A DNA stretch of 64,000 nt from Jaltomata sinuosa (GCA_003996215.1 QJPP01007245.1:558001-622000); one strand, 5' to 3'. Shown: positions 1 through 11,781, numbered from the stretch's first letter. Numbers and translations: made by a program. Notes: generated from the letters alone by a model not told the origin.

Positions 1-84
1 ATATTTTTTGTCAGTCACCTTGCAGCTAACCGGCACCTGACTTGCCTCCGATTACTGAAAGTGAATTCGTTTTCAATTATCCTA

Positions 85-155
85 AGCCATGCATCAAATA
101 ATGTGCAAAAGTACTGGGTTTTATATATACCAAACACATCATTCATGTTAAGCCT
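85..155 (-). pseudogene. short fragment of the PPR gene at 9926-11464
   Basis: About 70 bp match, with small indels, the part of the PPR gene near 10273-10340; both contain the words aataatgtgcaaa and accaaacacatca. No reading frame is kept. It is read as a relic of a partial duplication of the PPR locus about 10 kb away. The match was seen by eye and is short. Confidence 0.5.
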
Positions 156-229
156 GCGGTGTGATAGTTAAGGTATACAATGAGAAAACTAGACAGTTGA
201 AGTATGAAACTCACAAAAATGTGATAGTT

Positions 230-370
230 GTGGAGAAGAATTGATGAACATCCTCGTGGCATTGACAATCCGTTGTTTACTATGCATCTTGGATTCCATT
301 GTTAACTATAGAAGATCCTTCGTTTTCTTATGATGTACCGAAATATAGGTTTGCCGATGGCAAATACTAT
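230..370 (+). pseudogene. F-box gene 3' relic
   Basis: Two pieces match exon 3 of the F-box gene at 3887-5899. Positions 230-272 match around 5366-5398 (ggagaagaattgatgaacat), and 290-370 match around 5684-5752 (ccgaaatataggtttg). The sequence between them is deleted and the frame is broken. It is a decayed copy of the FBA region. Confidence 0.6.
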
Positions 371-1020
371 CTAAAATTTTATCCCATTTTATAAATACAT
401 ACATTAGCCGTGGTTATATCGACCATGGCGAGAATTGAATAACGAATGCCAACGCCTTATTTTTTATCAATCAAACTGGTAATCTTTAATTTTTATTGTT
501 AAACATGTTAAGTAATAAAAAGTGCCAGAAAATATCCATGACATTGAAAAAACAAAAAAGAATCACAAGGCACAATTTATGCCTTACAAGAAAAAGAAAA
601 ACGCAAGGCAAAATTCCCAAGATACAAATTCAATTTCAACACAGAAAGTTATAACTCTTGGTTTTCTTTAACTTTTATTGAATAAAGCAAAAGTTCTCTA
701 CTAACATATGCCTTCTGAATTTGATACTACACAATTTATACTTAACAAGGCAAGAATTTCTCTTGCACATGAGTTTTGCTTTACGGAATTAGGTCATAAT
801 TAAGGGTACTTTGGCTTATAAATAAAAAAAATAGAAACAAAAATTAAGGAGCGCCAATTTGAGGAATGAAAATTAAAAATTAAACACCACCCTCAAAATA
901 GAAACAATCCTGTGCAAACAACTTGAATTTATAGAGAGTAGAACCCGAACCGGCCCATTTCTCATCCCAAACCGCGAAATCCCTCTTCAATATAAAAAAA
1001 ACCCTAGAATTCAAATTGAA
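371..1020. other. unassigned AT-rich spacer
   Basis: No coding region, structural RNA or clear repeat was recognised here. Confidence 0.4.
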
Positions 1021-1121
1021 GCTCCAAAAGAGGAATTTTTTTCAATCGAAGCGAATCTTTGAAAGCTCAACAGAAGAAATTATTGTTAGCAATAGAGAAG
1101 ATGCTAACCAAATTTGCAAAG
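1021..1121 (+). pseudogene. F-box exon-1 relic
   Basis: The end of this stretch matches the end of exon 1 of the gene at 3887. The word agcaatagagaagatgc is shared, and the donor context caaag/gtatct is the same at 1121/1122. The following bases, rich in TGCTGCTG, also resemble the start of the intact gene's intron 1. The start codon and lysine-rich part are missing. The deduced end QICKG is the same as in the minus-strand family members at 53.0 and 58.8 kb, so it looks like an old copy linking the two subgroups. Confidence 0.55.
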
Positions 1122-1613
1122 GTATCTCTTTCTGCTGCTGCTCTGTATTTTTAAAAAATAAATAAATTAGGGTGAGTTCTGATTTCTTACTTGAAAATTG
1201 AAGTTCGTAGTATGATTTTGTGTATTGAAAAAGAGTTAAAGAGTTATTGTGATTTTGTGTTTGAGAAATTACTGGAATTATTGGTTTCTTCCCATCTGTC
1301 TTAGCTTTGGTGGGCAGAGTTTCGTGGTACCTGTTGTTGCTGGTGGGAGGTGTCAGGTATATCGTGGAATTAATAAGATGTGTGCCTAAGTTGGCCTAGA
1401 CACCTCGGTTATTAAAAAAAAGTTACGTGAATTATTGATCAGGTGAATTCACGGTGTTACTTACAAATGAGTCCTAATATGCTCACACATCGTCTCACCG
1501 TCCTCATTTCCGCTACTTGCATCTTCTAAACATGAGAGTTCTTGATTGGCCAATACTAATCTGTAGAATTTACCTTTAAGTTTAGGTGGTCTCTTTTTAT
1601 CACACAAGACTTC
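1122..1613. other. degraded intron-like spacer
   Basis: Around 1170-1190 a donor-like site followed by gagttctgatttctt resembles the exon 2 donor of the F-box gene near 4268. Otherwise nothing was recognised. Confidence 0.35.
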
Positions 1614-1975
1614 GAAGGCAAGCCTTCACTTCATCCATGCCGCACCAATACGATGTGACATCATTTTTAGGGCAAAGTTGGGAAAATAAGAAATTTTTCG
1701 GAATTCTGGTAATTTTGGCATGATTGGGATGCTTCATCTTAATGTAAGGCTCGGAGATCAATGTTTCCAAAATTCTGAAACAAATTTGATTCAAAGAAGA
1801 GACCGCATAGGTAACTTGTTGAGGATGTCCATAAGTATTTCTCTTGGAAATGAGTTGCCATGGGCTAGACGGGAAAGAAAACATGATCACACAATTTTTT
1901 TTAAGGTATTCAAATGTTAAACAGTCTCAACCAAGAGTTTAGAAAAGACAAACCTGGAAAATTTCATGATTTCAT
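1614..1975 (-). pseudogene. F-box N-terminal relic, frameshifted
   Basis: Read on the minus strand, about 1875 to 1690 match the start of exon 3 of the F-box family: the F-box and the following SEPYxKMKHxN segment. A missing base early in the F-box moves it to the +1 frame, and a second missing base near the ISEPY motif restores the frame. Homology stops after the residues CPKND. Sequence at 1880-1975 matches the intron upstream of the F-box pseudogene near 56490-56560 (accaagagtttagaaaaga), so both exon and intron were copied. Confidence 0.65.
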
Positions 1976-2353
1976 CAAACTACTAGCACACTTGCAGCTT
2001 ACCTAGGATATGACCTTATTAGGAAGATATGGAGGACAAGTATTAGGATAGAAGGTTAGTTGATAGTCGAGCGTTGTGTAGTAACTTATCAGTGTTGTTA
2101 TTATTACTCTCCTACGATCGTATTCTTCGACTTAGTATTACCCGTTGTTTACTTTGCTTCGATTTTCGTATTATTTGTTGTTGCTACTATGCTATTGCTT
2201 AGTAACATTGATTGATAAAAAATCAAAGAAACAGATACCTCTGTGAATTTGATTAGGAGATACTAATTTCTTCCTTTCTTGGCGATTTGCCTTTTGTGTC
2301 ATATTTTGAGCTTCTTCTCTGTGAATTAACGATGCACCTCTTGCCAATTTACT

Positions 2354-2470
2354 CAACAACAACATACCCAGTGTAGTCTAATAGAGTGGGGTCTGGGAAG
2401 GGTAGAGTGTACGCCAACCTTACCCCTACCTCAAAGGTAGAAAGGTTGTTTCTGTAACTCTCGGCTCAAG
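2354..2470 (+). mobile_element. SINE, CAACAACAACA-headed Solanaceae type
   Basis: It starts with caacaacaacatacccagtg, followed by gtggggtctgggaagggtag, a gtgtacgccaaccttaccc block and an aggttgtttct...ctcggctca end. Related copies occur at 9288, 21968, 40231, 55066, 58312 and 63932 in this window. I recognise the family but not its exact published name. Confidence 0.75.
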
Positions 2471-3530
2471 AAAAGACCGTCTAAAGCAGTCTCGAAAACT
2501 CTTGCCAATTTATTGTCTCTATTTTTAGAAGTTGTGCAAATATAGCCCTGAAAAATTACCTTCCAAATAACATTAGATTCTGTCTGATGTTTGCTCATAT
2601 GTTTCCCAACCTTACAGATGAAATATTAGATTGTTGTTTAAAGTTTGAGTAACTTATAAAAAAAAGTGATATACACTAACAGATAAGTGTCTAAAGAAAA
2701 CCCTGATTAAACAATGTCATGTATAAGTTAAATCAAACAACGTTTGGAATTATATCATAGAAGCTTCAAGATAAAAAATTTCAGATACATTTAGTAAGAG
2801 AAGAGAATGTTGTATCTATATTCTTTGAGTTAGTCTTTGTGAGTCAAAAAGCACCAATCTTTATGGTGCTAAGCTTCACATAGCTTCTGATTAACCCACT
2901 GTACAAGATGGATCTCCTACTTTAATATACAAAATTGTGATATCTAAAAAGGAAAAATGATCTCCACTATGAAGATATTAAATCCTAAACTGAGAAGTGA
3001 TGCCAATGAAGATATCCTCTGGTCTAACATTTTTTCATGCGATTTTCAGTTTGCTCAAAAGGAATCTTTAGACCGTGATATGACAGAGAACCATAAATTA
3101 TAAGGAAAATAAAAAAGGTCATTTATTAAACAGTTATCCCTTGGTGAAATTTCTCCTTTTTTTCATGATAATCTATTATTCCATCCTAAGATCATTGGCA
3201 TTATAATACTCTAACCATCTAAATATTTGCGTTAATTAGACTATTCAATTAATAGTTGTGTTGCATGAATTGTGATAATGAACTAATAAAAATAGAACTT
3301 TTTTCAATCAAAAAAGAAACCCTAGAAAGCATTTCTAATTGCGGGCTACAAAAAGGACGAGCCTTTTCATTTGCAAATCAAAAAAGATTGAGTCTCTTCA
3401 ATCAATGCTTAGCAATTGAGAAACTTGTTAATAGCTGTTTCCGGTGACTTAATCTGCTCGACAAAGAGAGAAGCTAAGAAGAAGTCGGATGAAGAAGAAG
3501 GCGGATGATTTGCCTTTGGATCGGAACATA
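2471..3530. other. unassigned AT-rich intergenic DNA
   Basis: No gene, RNA or clear repeat recognised. The short open frames here lack family resemblance. Confidence 0.4.
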
Positions 3531-3542
3531 AGTCCAACTATA

Positions 3543-3836
3543 TTGTTGGACTGATTTGTTCTTTGGGCCTCAACAACAGAAACAATAGAGGGCCCAAGTC
3601 GGTAGAGTTCTAAGTAGCACTATTTCCTTGTAAATACATACACTTCAAATACATATACATGTACAGATATTTTAGAGTCGAAGATTCTAGAAATAGTACA
3701 GGTGGTATTTTACAGCTGTAGGTAGTTACATAGTTTATTTATTACTGTTCAATCCCTAGGAAGTTTCTATATATATCGTTGTACAGTAGCTTTGTTATAC
3801 TCAGTTGAAGAACTACAAATCCAGAAAATTTCTCAG
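3543..3836 (+). mobile_element. possible solo LTR upstream of the F-box gene
   Basis: The stretch starts TGTTGGACTG and ends near ATTTCTCA. It contains a TATA-like tctatatatat late in the unit, as in many Copia LTRs. A perfect 8-bp inverted repeat (AGTCCAAC/GTTGGACT) lies at its left edge. No clear target duplication or second LTR was found, so this is a weak call. Confidence 0.25.
3767..3778 (+). promoter_or_regulatory. TATA-like box of the F-box gene
   Basis: The word tctatatatatc lies about 110 bp before the ATG at 3887, a plausible distance for a plant TATA box with an 80-90 nt leader. It is inside the possible solo LTR. Confidence 0.4.
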
Positions 3837-3886
3837 GTTTTTTTCTAGTATACTTATTTATATTCTTTCAATCGCTCCAAAGAAAG

Positions 3887-5899
3887 ATGAGACGGAAAAC
3901 TAAGAATGAGGAAAAATTAGCAAATAGTAGTTCTGCTCCAAAGATACGGAAACAGATGAAGAAGAAGAAATCCATTGCAATTCCAAAATTAGAGGCTGAT
4001 CATTTCAATCAGATTATTATTAGCAATAGAGAAGATGCGACCCAAAAGTTTAATCAGATCTCCAAAGGTATCTGTTTCTTTTCTGCAGCTGTTGCTGTGT
4101 CGGTGTGTGTTTATGCACCTCGATTATTTCACCGTTACCTCCTAAGTTTCCTCTCTCTCGATCTCTCTCTATTTTGCTTTATAACCAACCACCATTTTTT
4201 AATTAAATCAGGGAAGAGCGTTGTGGAGTCATCAAATGATAAAACAGACCAGATGGATGTTGATCGGGTAAGTTCTGATTTCTGGATGGTGTTTCTTACA
4301 ATTGTCTTTTTTTAATTGTTGTTGGTTGAGATTCGATGCTTGGTGTGTTAGACATTTTCCCAGGTTATAATTAACAACATTAAAGATAACATTGTTCAAC
4401 GAAGATATTATGGCAGCTAACAACGCCAATTCTATATATTCTTTCTCATCCTTATTGGACTAAAATGTGAAATTTATGCCTTTTATTCTCACACTAGTTG
4501 TATGCCTTCAATGATTTTATCTTGTCAAATTGGACACCATAACTATAGCCAAGGCTTCAAACATGACAGAAATTCTTGAAGTTCTTTGATCTTCTGTTGC
4601 TTACTTGTTTCCACTGCCAAGTGCTGAGTAATTTCTTTATTCTCCACTTATAATACTCAATTTTATAATTTGTTAGTAAAGAGTAGATTGAGGAAATCGA
4701 AAAAGTCCAGGTTTATCTTTTTTTGCACTCTTGGTTGAAATTTCTTATATATGAATACTTTAAAAAAATTGTCTGATTGCTCTTTCTTGTCCTATATCTA
4801 GGTCGTGGCAATTCACTTCCAAGAGGCAATACTTGTTGATATCCTCAGCAGGTTACCCGTGCGGTCTCTTCTTCGATTCAAATGTGTTTCAAATTTTTGG
4901 AAACGATTGATCTCCGAGCCTTACTTTAAGATGAAGCATCTCAATCGTGCCAAGAATGAGGAAGATTCCCAAAAACTTCTTATTAGCCAAATGTGCTATA
5001 AGAATGGTATATTTTCCATGTATCGTTGTCCTTTATCGTCGGTTCAGCTGGTTGAGGATGTACAAAAACTTGATTGCCCTTCAAACCCTAAATCATTACG
5101 ATGCGGAATCCATTGTTGTTACGACGGCTTGGTTCTTATCGAGGTTCCTGATAATTTGGATGCTGAACACTCCAGACTTTTGCTATGGAACCCCTCCACA
5201 AGAGAGTCAATAGTACTTCCCCCTCTAGAATTTCCACGGAAAGGAACTTCTCGTTTTGGTTTGGGTTATGACTCAACCAGTGGTGAGTATAAGATCCTTC
5301 ATATTCACCAGGACTTAGCTGGTTACAAATTACCCATTGAAATTCTCGCGTTGAAAGGAGGCTCCTGGAGAAGAATTGATGAACATCCTCGTGGCATTTA
5401 CAGTATGTATTTTGCTATGCAGTTTTTGGCATTTGTACATGCGGCATTTCATTGGATAGGTTTTTCAAGAAATGATTTTGTGTTGGCTTCGTTCAGCATT
5501 TCAAATGAAGTTTACGGAGAGATACCCTTGCCAGAGGAAATAGTAAGCTTGAAGGACGACATCACTCTTGACATTTCAGTGTTGAGAGGACTGCTTTGTG
5601 CTTATACTAATTCTCTTCGTCGGAGGAAGGATTCTATGAAGTTATGGGTATTGAAAGAGTATGGTGTCACGGAATCTTGGATTCCATTGTTAACTATAGT
5701 AGATTTTTCGTTTTCTACTGTTGTACCGAAATATAGGTTTGGGGATGGTGAAGTGCTATTCTGGTGCGCGATTTCTCAAAGTCTGGGGAGTGTGTTTAGG
5801 ACACCCAGTAGACCATTTCTACCAATGCCTCCATGCGACACCATTCAGGATGGACATGCTTTTACAGAAAGCTTGATTTCTCCTAAATCACTCACTTAA
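3887..5899 (+). CDS. F-box protein with FBA-type associated domain (3 exons)
   Basis: Exons 3887-4067, 4212-4267 and 4802-5899 join in phase (1, then 0) to give about 444 residues. The F-box (DILSRLPVRSLLRFKCVS) is at about residues 86-126. It is followed by an FBA-type region with LLLWNPSTRES and LGYDSTSGEYKIL, and the protein ends FTESLISPKSLT. F-box proteins of this class are substrate receptors of SCF ubiquitin ligases, binding SKP1 through the F-box; the target here is unknown. Exon 3 opens with GTC-GTG rather than an ATG, so initiation has to be in exon 1. Exon 1 encodes a basic stretch (KIRKQMKKKKS) that could act as a nuclear signal. The intact minus-strand copy at 56796-58913 has the same exon-phase pattern, which supports the model. 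Confidence 0.85.
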
Positions 5900-6254
5900 T
5901 AGTTTCTTAGGTATGATTGAGGCACTTTTTTTTTCTCTTTATCTGTTATCATGTTACAACTCTCGCATTCTTATTAGTTTATCTATTGCTCACCAGTTTA
6001 CCTGGACAATGTTTTTGGAGTACAGTGCCATATTTAGCTGGCAGGGCAGCGGGGCAACAAATTAATACTAGCAGATATCTTGGAGAAGTGTTCCTCTATG
6101 TATCATGTGGAGTACTTGGCTTGCAAGAATCTATATGCATTGTGCAAGGAACAGAGGTTTCTCAGAGTGTATTTGCTTCTAATATCATCAGGAATCAAAT
6201 TTGTTTGTCCAATGTTACCTAGCATAGTAATTGAATTTTCGCAGAAAAAGATAA
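5900..6254 (+). other. 3' flank of the F-box gene
   Basis: Probably contains the 3' UTR. An open frame at 5917-6222 shows no family resemblance. Nothing else recognised. Confidence 0.35.
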
Positions 6255-6730
6255 TTCAAGTGTATTTTGTTGTCCTTTATCGTTGATTGAGAATGTACAA
6301 AAACTTGATTGTCCTTCAAGCTCTAAATGTGGTGTCAATTGTTCTTGCAATGGCTTGGTTATTATCCTTGTTATTGATAAAGTTTGTGATAAATGCTCTA
6401 TACTTATGCTATTGAACCCCTCCACAAGAGAATCTATACTACTCCCTGATCCAGAATTTCCACTGCCAGGTGATTATTGTTTGGGATTGGGTTATGACTC
6501 TACTAGTGGTGACTATAAGATCCTAAAAGCTCGTAATGGCATAGATGGTAGCAAAGAACTTGGTGAAATTCTCGCATTGAAAAGTGGTTCCTAGAGAAAT
6601 ATGAATAAACATCCTCATGGATTCTGCTTTGGCATTTGTATTGTATCAGTCTGTTTGTTCAGAGAGATACCGCTGCCATAGCTAATATTACGCTTGAAGG
6701 GCAACGTCTTTATTGGCCTGCTACACTGGG
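6255..6730 (+). pseudogene. F-box pseudogene lacking the F-box
   Basis: It begins in the middle of the family protein (IENVQKLDCPSSS). It keeps the central FBA region (LLNPSTRESILLPDPEFP, LGLGYDSTSGDYKIL) until an in-frame stop at about 6592, where the intact gene continues with WRR. Beyond that only broken fragments remain, such as the REIPLP-like piece around 6660-6680. No F-box or exons 1 and 2 are found upstream. It lies about 360 bp behind the intact copy in the same direction, consistent with tandem duplication and decay. Confidence 0.8.
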
Positions 6731-8881
6731 TATGTATGTTGTTGTTGATTGAAACTGTAAAGAAGCTCAATAGACTTGGTCTAAATTATAGCTGCAAATC
6801 TCAAGACAAGTGCTGTAGTTATAAGAAGCTAGCCATTCTTGCATTAAACTTAATTGCTCATCCACCCACCATTTGTAGATGAGGAAGCAATTGTACCTTT
6901 TAGAGTTCAGAATACAAAAAGCCATAAAGGATACACCACTTCTAGACATGCATTTGTATCATTATTGCCATGTGATTGTCATTCCTAAATTACAAAAATT
7001 TGAAGAGACAAAAAGAAGAGAAAGAATCAGCAATCTTTCACTCTTCATTTTCATTGGAATTGCCCTGCTCAATATCACCGGTAGGAGGACTAGTGACCTC
7101 ACAGAATCCCACGAAAAAATGCCTCTATCAGAATAGCAAACCATCTTGAGATGTCAAAACATACGCAGTAAGCACACCATCCAATGAAAGATTTGTACAT
7201 GATCTACTTATATAGATGTCAGTGACCACATAAGTTGATGGATGACAAACCAATGTAAACTTTGGGCTTTAGAGTTGAGCAGCCCCCGCTTGGAACCAAA
7301 TCTGCACCAGAGTGACAATTTATTGAATAACTCTAGTTCTCTGGGTGGAGCTACTTAAAAGCGCAACTACTCCGGGAGGAAAAAAATATATGTCTGTGTA
7401 ATGCTATATATTATTATACCCAAACACGTCAATTCTTGTTTCTTAGGCGGGTGCAGAGCTCATATCCGTCTTCCGTACCTGCATGTAGTAACAAAACACA
7501 CCTGCATCATTTGTGAAACAAAAATCTATAAAAAAAAATTAATCCAAGTAAAATACGGTAATAAGGAAATTCAAGATTAGGAATTGCATATCCACTAACA
7601 GTCCAAAACAAAAGTCACAATTTTTAGGTGAACATTGTTTGTTATAAGCATTTTTGTAGTTGAAAATTGTTTCTTACAACAGAACAACATTATCAACAGA
7701 TGAAGCAGGGAGTTGGGTTTTTCCAGTGAAGTACACGTCTGGCGCAGTTTTAACTTATTTATAATAGAAAAACACCATTAACATCTGAAAACGGGAGTTG
7801 GAGTTTACCAGTAAACTATACCATGAGCCCCACATATCTGTACTTTGAGTCATTGTCGGACAAGGGCACAGCACTAGACATTACGTGTGTTCAGTAAAGC
7901 CTCCCTGAGAAGAAAAGAATAATAATAAGCAGGATCCTGAGATTTCAAAGGTATACAACAATTTATTTTTGATCGTTTCAAGGGTATACGATTTATTACA
8001 TCTCAAATAAGTACAAATATTTTGATACATATGCATGAAGGTACTTATCCATCATACCTGTTAAGTGTTTACCGTGATGTTTAGCTTTTCCAAAGCTCCT
8101 TCTGATGCAAGGACAGTTGGCCATAGATTCATCAAAAGCTTCTATTGAAGCTACTGCATCTCACGCATTTTAAAGTTCTTCATTCTTAACGCCGCCCAAA
8201 GTATCAAGGAAGCACAGACAGCTGGATAAATCAAACAAAGAAGATACCAGTAAGATAGCTAGTTATGATCATAGAATTTGAATTCTAAGATAGGGAACAC
8301 TATTTAAGAGTTAGGCGGTTAGCACAGAATTTCTATTATCATGTTTTGGTGAATTAACTTAGAAATAGTCAAGCATTATTCTTTTTCAGGATTGGTGTGA
8401 TTAAAAAAGGAGGCAAGACTAAAAGAGGGACTACATAACCTGTTCTTCGATATTCCATTCAACACAACATTAGCTAGCTTGTCAAATTCCTGAAGCTAAA
8501 AAGGTTAAAAGTCTGTTTATACCTAGCTCAGTTCGATTACCTCAAGTTTAAAAAACGACTCTAACAAGAGAAAGGTATCAGACCGTAATACGGAAGCCCT
8601 TGTCCCAAGTCTGCTCAAACTCAAAATTGACAAAAGAGTAGGTGTTACTAGTTTAAAATTAACCACAAAACACAGCATATTTGCTCTTACTTGAGTACAG
8701 CAGCTCAAACTGCAATTAAGTTGCTCTTACAAGTAATCACTTACTTGTCCTTTAACCAATTCTTCTTTTTTATCGAGCATAGAGAAGAAGATTTCTCTAA
8801 TCACTTGAGTAAAAGATAATTCAATTCAATCTTTTACCACTCACAGCCATAAAAACTTAAACCATGGAAATTTCACATCAT
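6731..8881. other. intergenic DNA without recognised genes
   Basis: Several short open frames on both strands have no family resemblance. Part of it may belong to a spliced 3' UTR of the minus-strand PPR gene, but the sequence alone does not show this. Confidence 0.35.
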
Positions 8882-8889
8882 ATATGAAG

Positions 8890-9258
8890 CAGTGTTGTCA
8901 AAGGAGCGCTTTAGCCCTAAAGCAAGGTCAAAACATGTTGAGCGATTCGCCTTGCTTAATGTTTGCTTCAGTGTCGTCATCAAGGTTCTAAGGCATACTT
9001 TCCCTTGCCAATGAGCCTCCCCTGAAGAGGCTACACTAAACAATTGATGTTTCACTTTATCATAATTTTTTTTCAATTTCTTGGTTCATATATATGTCAT
9101 TCATGCTTATGATTATTAGTCTTGGACTAAACATATATACTCGTATTTTTCTCCCTTTGCGCCTTTTGACATTAAAGCCCATGCTTTATTTGCGCTTTGC
9201 ACTTAAAGCCCCAACGGACCTTAGAGCTTTTTTGCGCTTTTTGCTTTTGATAACATTG
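8890..9258. mobile_element. hAT-type MITE with 8-bp target duplication
   Basis: This 369-bp element has imperfect terminal inverted repeats: CAGTGTTGTCAAAGG at the left, and the complement of the right end reads CAATGTTATCAAAAG. It is flanked on both sides by the identical 8-mer atatgaag (8882-8889 and 9259-9266). An 8-bp target duplication is typical of the hAT superfamily. The interior has several GCGCTTT/AAAGC words near both ends, and no transposase frame. Confidence 0.85.
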
Positions 9259-9287
9259 ATATGAAGCCCTGTTCATAGAAACACTGG

Positions 9288-9415
9288 CAACAACAACAAC
9301 AACATACCCAATGTAATCCCACAAGAGGGGTCTGGGGAGGGTAGTGTGTGCGCCGACCTTACCCTTACCTTAAAAAGGTAGAGAGGTTGTTTCCGATAGA
9401 CCCTCGGCTCAAAAC
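9288..9415 (+). mobile_element. SINE, CAACAACAACA-headed Solanaceae type
   Basis: A near full-length copy: caacaacaacaacataccca, then ggggtctggggagggtag, gtgcgccgaccttaccctta, gagaggttgtttccgataga and ccctcggctc. It lies 22 bp after the target duplication of the hAT-type MITE. Confidence 0.8.
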
Positions 9416-9925
9416 AGATGAAAGAATATAGCAGCAACAAGCAGGGATAACAACAACAAAATACAATAATCAAGGGTAAAGAATCAACCAATAGAAATAG
9501 AACATAGAAACACTGGCGACTTTGGATAAATGTACCACAAAGAAAAAGGTTTTTGAATACTTGTGCAATAAAGACTCACCCATTAACCAGTAATATCTAC
9601 ATATTGCACCTAAATAAACGATGATGTCTTAAATGACGAACAAAAATTCGTTTACCAAAAAAAGAAGTAACCCAAACAAGTAAGTTTAACAATGAAAGGA
9701 ATATGATTTGTTAATGATGATCTTCCCATAAAGTATATAATTCTTTCTTCAGTATCACTTTTAGGTTCCCAGACGATATATTCTCAGAAAGGTGGGACAC
9801 AAACTTTACGAACATGTATCATATGAGAATATATAGGGTCATGTATCCAATTAGGATTTTCCTTAAAGCAAAGGCTATTCCCCAGGTAAATAGAAGACAC
9901 CAGCTAAGAAAAAGATACCTGCAAT

Positions 9926-11464
9926 TCATGTCGCTGACATGCTGTGAACAATTTCCTTCAAGTCTTTTAAACTGCAACCTGGTGTTCTTTCTATTCCTCT
10001 CTTCTTCATCCTCTCCTTTGTCTGAGTTACTTCATCCCAACGACCAGCTGCAGCATAGATGTTCACCAGCAATAAATAATGCCAAAAATTCTTGGGGTCT
10101 TGATCAATCAACTTATTCGCAATTTGTTCTCCTAAACTTACATCCCGTCCAAATCGGGCTGAACCAAGCAATTCAGACCACAATGAGGATTCCAGTGGCA
10201 AATTGCTCTCCGCTGGTATGTTCTTCAGTGTTTCTATTGCTTCTTGCATTAGGCCAACATTTGCCAAAAGATTAGCCATGCACCAATAATGTGCAAAGCT
10301 GGGCTTTATACCAAACACATCACTCATGTTGCCAAAGTGTTTTCTTCCTTCCGTTAACAGTCCTTCCCGGGCACAAGCACATAAGACGCCGACAAATGTG
10401 ATTTCATCTGGAAGCACACGGTTCTTAACATGATTTCTTTCTGTACTTTCTAATCTACTACTCAGCAAGTCTGCATACAGATTAAGCCCATCAATTGGGT
10501 TTCCATGAATGCAATACCCCAATATCATTGCATTCCAGCAGACTATATTCTTGATCGATATCCGATCAAAAATTAAACGAGCAATTTCTGCTCTTCCGCA
10601 TCTACTATACACGTGGATTAAAGTCGTACTAGCAATCAAATTCAAGTCTTTAGATGCCTTAATAAGACACCCGTGAACAGATTTTCCTTCCTTCATCCGA
10701 GCTGACCTAGCACAAGCAGTAAGCGCAATGACCATAGTCGTATCGCTCCCATTCAATCCCGTCTGTGCCATTTCTCGGAACAACTTTAGGCACTTCCCAG
10801 GGTTATTCGAATTCAAATACCCTGTCATCATGACATTCCACCCAACTAAATTCCTATGCGGCATTGCATCAAACAATTGTCGTGCAACGACTAATTCACC
10901 CACTTTTACATATCCATTCATAATACTGTTCCAAGACACAACATCCCTCTGAGGCATTTCATCGAATACCCGTCTAGCAAGACCAATAAAACCACAACAA
11001 CTATAAAAATGCACCAAAGAGTTCTGCACTTGCAAAACACCATCAACACCATTTTTCACAACTTGTCCATGACACTTCTGACCCGAACCCAAACGACCCG
11101 TTTTAGCACAAGCAGTCATGAGTGGTGGAAACGTAAAACTATTAGGCAAGAACCCATATTTAAGCCTTTGGAAATAGAAACTTACAGCATTATCTGACAC
11201 AGAACTACTACTACTACAAGCATAAGCTTTTATAACAGTATTAACTGAAAAAGTATCAGGAAAATGAATACACTTAAATACCAATGCAGTATATTCAATA
11301 TCACAATGTTGACTACAAAGCTTCAAAAATCTACAAGAAAATGAAGGGTTTTGTACTTGTAACAGACCAGTTATTATCAAATGTGCTTGGATTTGAAAGA
11401 GCTGAGCCAAACTTTGACAAGAATCAAGAAATTCCAAAGCTTTGATGGAGATTCTTGATGCCAT
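9926..11464 (-). CDS. PLS-type pentatricopeptide repeat protein
   Basis: A single uninterrupted 512-residue frame with tandem PPR units. Typical motifs are visible: FDEMPQRDVVSWNSIMNGYV, FDAMPHRNLVGWNVMMTGYL, LIHVYSRCGRAEIARLIFD and ITFVGVLCACAREGLLTEG. It ends with an E-like region (PGCSLKDLKEIVHSM) and has no DYW deaminase domain. PLS-class PPR proteins bind organelle RNA and usually act in C-to-U editing or transcript maturation in chloroplasts or mitochondria. Without a DYW domain, editing would need a partner protein. It may be an orthologue of Arabidopsis At3g51320, but that comes from memory and was not aligned. The lack of introns is usual for the family. The start ATG at 11464 gives a plausible N-terminus (MASRISIKALEFLDSC). 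The RNA target cannot be read from the sequence. Confidence 0.9.
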   Translation of the reverse strand: MASRISIKALEFLDSCQSLAQLFQIQAHLIITGLLQVQNPSFSCRFLKLCSQHCDIEYTALVFKCIHFPDTFSVNTVIKAYACSSSSSVSDNAVSFYFQRLKYGFLPNSFTFPPLMTACAKTGRLGSGQKCHGQVVKNGVDGVLQVQNSLVHFYSCCGFIGLARRVFDEMPQRDVVSWNSIMNGYVKVGELVVARQLFDAMPHRNLVGWNVMMTGYLNSNNPGKCLKLFREMAQTGLNGSDTTMVIALTACARSARMKEGKSVHGCLIKASKDLNLIASTTLIHVYSRCGRAEIARLIFDRISIKNIVCWNAMILGYCIHGNPIDGLNLYADLLSSRLESTERNHVKNRVLPDEITFVGVLCACAREGLLTEGRKHFGNMSDVFGIKPSFAHYWCMANLLANVGLMQEAIETLKNIPAESNLPLESSLWSELLGSARFGRDVSLGEQIANKLIDQDPKNFWHYLLLVNIYAAAGRWDEVTQTKERMKKRGIERTPGCSLKDLKEIVHSMSAT

Positions 11465-11781
11465 TCATATATCTGTTTCTGGGTTTTGTACTGATGTTTC
11501 AGATTTGAAGAAAGAAACGATTTTTCTGCCATTAATGCAGCTCATTGTTGTTTTTTCTTGTGAACATGGTGGATATTAATGGAGAAATTGCTTGTTTCTT
11601 GCTTTGTTAATCACTGTTTACTATGGTTTTAGGATCAAAATCAATGGATTTTTTTGGATCAATAATACCCAAAACTCCAAAAGTTGAAAGCTTTGTCAAA
11701 TTTGGAGGATGAGCAAAGAAAGGAAGAAGAACGGCAGGGGATTCACTGAAAACAAGTTTTGTTGGGCTTCAAGGTAGAATT
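11465..11781 (-). other. upstream region of the PPR gene
   Basis: AT-rich non-coding DNA between the PPR start codon and a tandem duplication. No convincing TATA box was picked out. Confidence 0.35.

Noticed and set aside
9814..10275. plus-strand 153-codon frame
   Set aside because: Antisense to the PPR gene.
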